A DNA stretch of 6,737 nt from an uncultured Eubacteriales bacterium (GTDB lineage: Bacteria; Bacillota; Clostridia; Oscillospirales; Oscillospiraceae), in NCBI GenBank assembly GCA_902475435.1, contig CABRZL010000103.1, positions 1 through 6,737 of the forward strand, written 5' to 3'. Made by a program: the position numbers and the translations under genes. Position 1 is the stretch's first letter. Each line of letters opens with the position of its first letter. This document shows, piece after piece, positions 6,386 through 6,737 of the stretch. The notes beneath the pieces were generated by a model. The model saw nothing but the letters and a program-made list of their open reading frames with translations, made no database searches and had not been told where the DNA came from.

Positions 6386-6499
6386 ATGAAGCACACTGAC
6401 CGCCGACAAATTCAGACGATATTTGCACTATCGTCAAAAAAAGCCCGGCCACCGAACAGGCCCCGTCTGGCAGCCGGTGCGAAAATTGTCACGATGTAA
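6386..6499 (+). CDS. Candidate 37-residue small ORF
   Basis: ATG at 6386 follows the strong SD AGGAGGG (6372-6378) with about 8 bases spacing. The ORF runs 37 codons to TAA at 6497-6499. The product starts MKHTDRRQIQTIFALSSKKA and is then rich in Arg and Pro, with no membrane segment or known domain. The gene contains a seven-A run (6436-6442). The overlapping -1 frame, open from 6400, encodes Cys pairs (CENC near 6478 and CPRC further on). The present short frame may therefore be the start of a longer protein that is reached by frameshifting or has decayed. A terminator begins 20 bases after the stop, which fits a complete small transcription unit. No function is proposed. Confidence 0.4.
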   Translation: MKHTDRRQIQTIFALSSKKARPPNRPRLAAGAKIVTM

Positions 6500-6518
6500 C
6501 TGAATACCGTATTTTTTG

Positions 6519-6553
6519 CGCTCGAATAGCTCCATGCTGTCCGGGCGTTTTTT
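6519..6553 (+). terminator. Rho-independent terminator closing the leader region
   Basis: CGCTCGAATAGC (6519-6530) pairs with GCTGTCCGGGCG (6536-6547) around a 5-base loop, with two G-U pairs and one A-C mismatch, followed by TTTTTT (6548-6553). It is the first convincing + strand terminator after ATPase 2. Confidence 0.8.
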
Positions 6554-6566
6554 CATACCTGTGGGG

Positions 6567-6606
6567 CCGGAACATCGGGCCAACATGGCCCGAACCCTGT
6601 CCCCGG
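6567..6606 (+). repeat. Long imperfect hairpin
   Basis: The inner arms TCGGGCCA (6575-6582) and TGGCCCGA (6586-6593) are perfect complements with a 3-base loop. An outer extension pairs CCGG (6567-6570) and ACA (6572-6574) with TGT (6598-6600) and CCGG (6603-6606), leaving small bulges. No T-tract follows. It could be a protein-binding site or an RNA element in the leader of the gene at 6667. Confidence 0.65.
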
Positions 6607-6623
6607 TGCCGCTCCCCGCCGCC

Positions 6624-6655
6624 CCGTTCAGATTTTCCCGCAAAAATCTGAACGG
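6624..6655 (+). repeat. 13-bp perfect inverted repeat at the RBS of the last gene
   Basis: CCGTTCAGATTTT (6624-6636) and AAAATCTGAACGG (6643-6655) are perfect reverse complements around the 6-base loop CCCGCA. The right arm ends in the first two bases of GGAG (6654-6657), the RBS of the gene at 6667. As RNA it could occlude that RBS; as DNA it could be a dimeric operator. Confidence 0.85.
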
Positions 6656-6666
6656 AGTAAAGGCCG

Positions 6667-6737
6667 ATGGAAGTCACCATCCATTACAACGGACAAGCTG
6701 TGGCCGTGGAGGTCACGCTGGAAGTCTATGAATTTCT
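6667..6737 (+). CDS. Partial CDS, sigma/HTH-like mobile-element protein
   Basis: ATG at 6667, with GGAG (6654-6657) 9 bases upstream, opens a frame that runs off the right edge after 23 complete codons. The visible N-terminus is MEVTIHYNGQAVAVEVTLEV followed by YEFL. From memory, this resembles the start of small sigma-70-like or HTH proteins found next to excisionase and integrase genes in clostridial conjugative transposons. Two short beta-strand-like stretches are visible, but the DNA-binding part lies outside the window. The perfect inverted repeat touching its RBS suggests controlled translation or transcription. The coding call is good because of the SD, codon pattern and position; the family is tentative. 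Confidence 0.65.
   Translation, partial: MEVTIHYNGQAVAVEVTLEVYEF

Larger units (their letters stand above)
6198..6666 (+). other. 469-base structured intergenic region
   Basis: No large gene lies here. In order it holds a 7-bp hairpin with an A-rich loop (6228-6252), a 29-codon ORF (6270-6359), a 12-bp hairpin inside that ORF (6289-6319), an SD-led Met-Arg-stop (6351-6359), a hairpin that loops out an SD (6363-6385), and a 37-codon ORF (6386-6499). A terminator (6519-6553) and two inverted repeats (6567-6606 and 6624-6655) follow. Spacing and sequence suggest a conserved regulatory leader of the mobile-element backbone. No promoter could be assigned with confidence within it. Confidence 0.6.

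Noticed and set aside
6486..6515. Promoter TTGTCA-18 bp-TATTTT upstream of the last gene
   Set aside because: The transcription start would fall inside the left arm of the terminator at 6519-6553. The -10 is weak and may simply be part of the T run.
6516..6731. 71-codon + strand ORF over the right-edge hairpins
   Set aside because: It has no SD, covers a terminator and two perfect inverted repeats, and overlaps the SD-led gene at 6667 in another frame.
1..6737. tRNA, rRNA, CRISPR array, insertion sequence or attachment site
   Set aside because: No clover-leaf, spaced repeat array, transposase or terminal inverted-repeat pair could be seen. The ends of the element are outside the window.

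Overview
The window looks like part of an integrative/conjugative element of a Clostridia-type Firmicute, probably gut-associated. The support is strong AGGAGG-type ribosome binding sites with 7-9 nt spacing, moderate GC content, and backbone pieces at both edges. The left edge holds the C-terminus of a TnpV-like transposon protein. The right edge holds the start of a small protein whose N-terminus resembles the sigma/HTH-type proteins near the xis/int end of such elements. No species can be named from the sequence alone.

Layout, all on the + strand: the TnpV-like tail (1-107) ends at a Rho-independent terminator (118-153). A promoter (177-205) then drives operon 1, which encodes a 61-residue HTH protein (231-416), an OmpR-type response regulator (413-1099), a short-loop sensor histidine kinase (1096-2115) and ABC ATPase 1 (2129-2791). 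The first two junctions are ATGA stop/start overlaps. Operon 1 ends at a perfect 9-bp-stem terminator (2801-2826). A second promoter (2861-2889), whose -35 lies inside a 10-bp direct repeat TTGTGACATT, starts operon 2: an 861-residue FtsX/MacB-type permease with two FtsX halves (2916-5501) and ABC ATPase 2 (5523-6197).

The 469-base stretch 6198-6666 has no large gene but is densely structured. It contains a 29-codon leader ORF, an SD-preceded start reading Met-Arg-stop, and four complementary segments able to form alternative hairpins. These are followed by a 37-codon ORF whose SD lies in a hairpin loop, a terminator, and two more strong inverted repeats. The last of these touches the ribosome binding site of the partial gene at the right edge.

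How it may work together (inference): the kinase and regulator sense an envelope-active compound or transporter state and switch on the permease/ATPase 2 operon through the direct repeats. The fused two-half permease needs two nucleotide-binding domains. The two ATPases are about 55% identical, and ATPase 1 has an altered ABC signature, so they may form an asymmetric heterodimer on one permease. Alternatively, ATPase 1 serves a sensory or regulatory role. The most probable cargo function is defence against, or export of, a peptide-like or membrane-active compound; the substrate cannot be read from the sequence.
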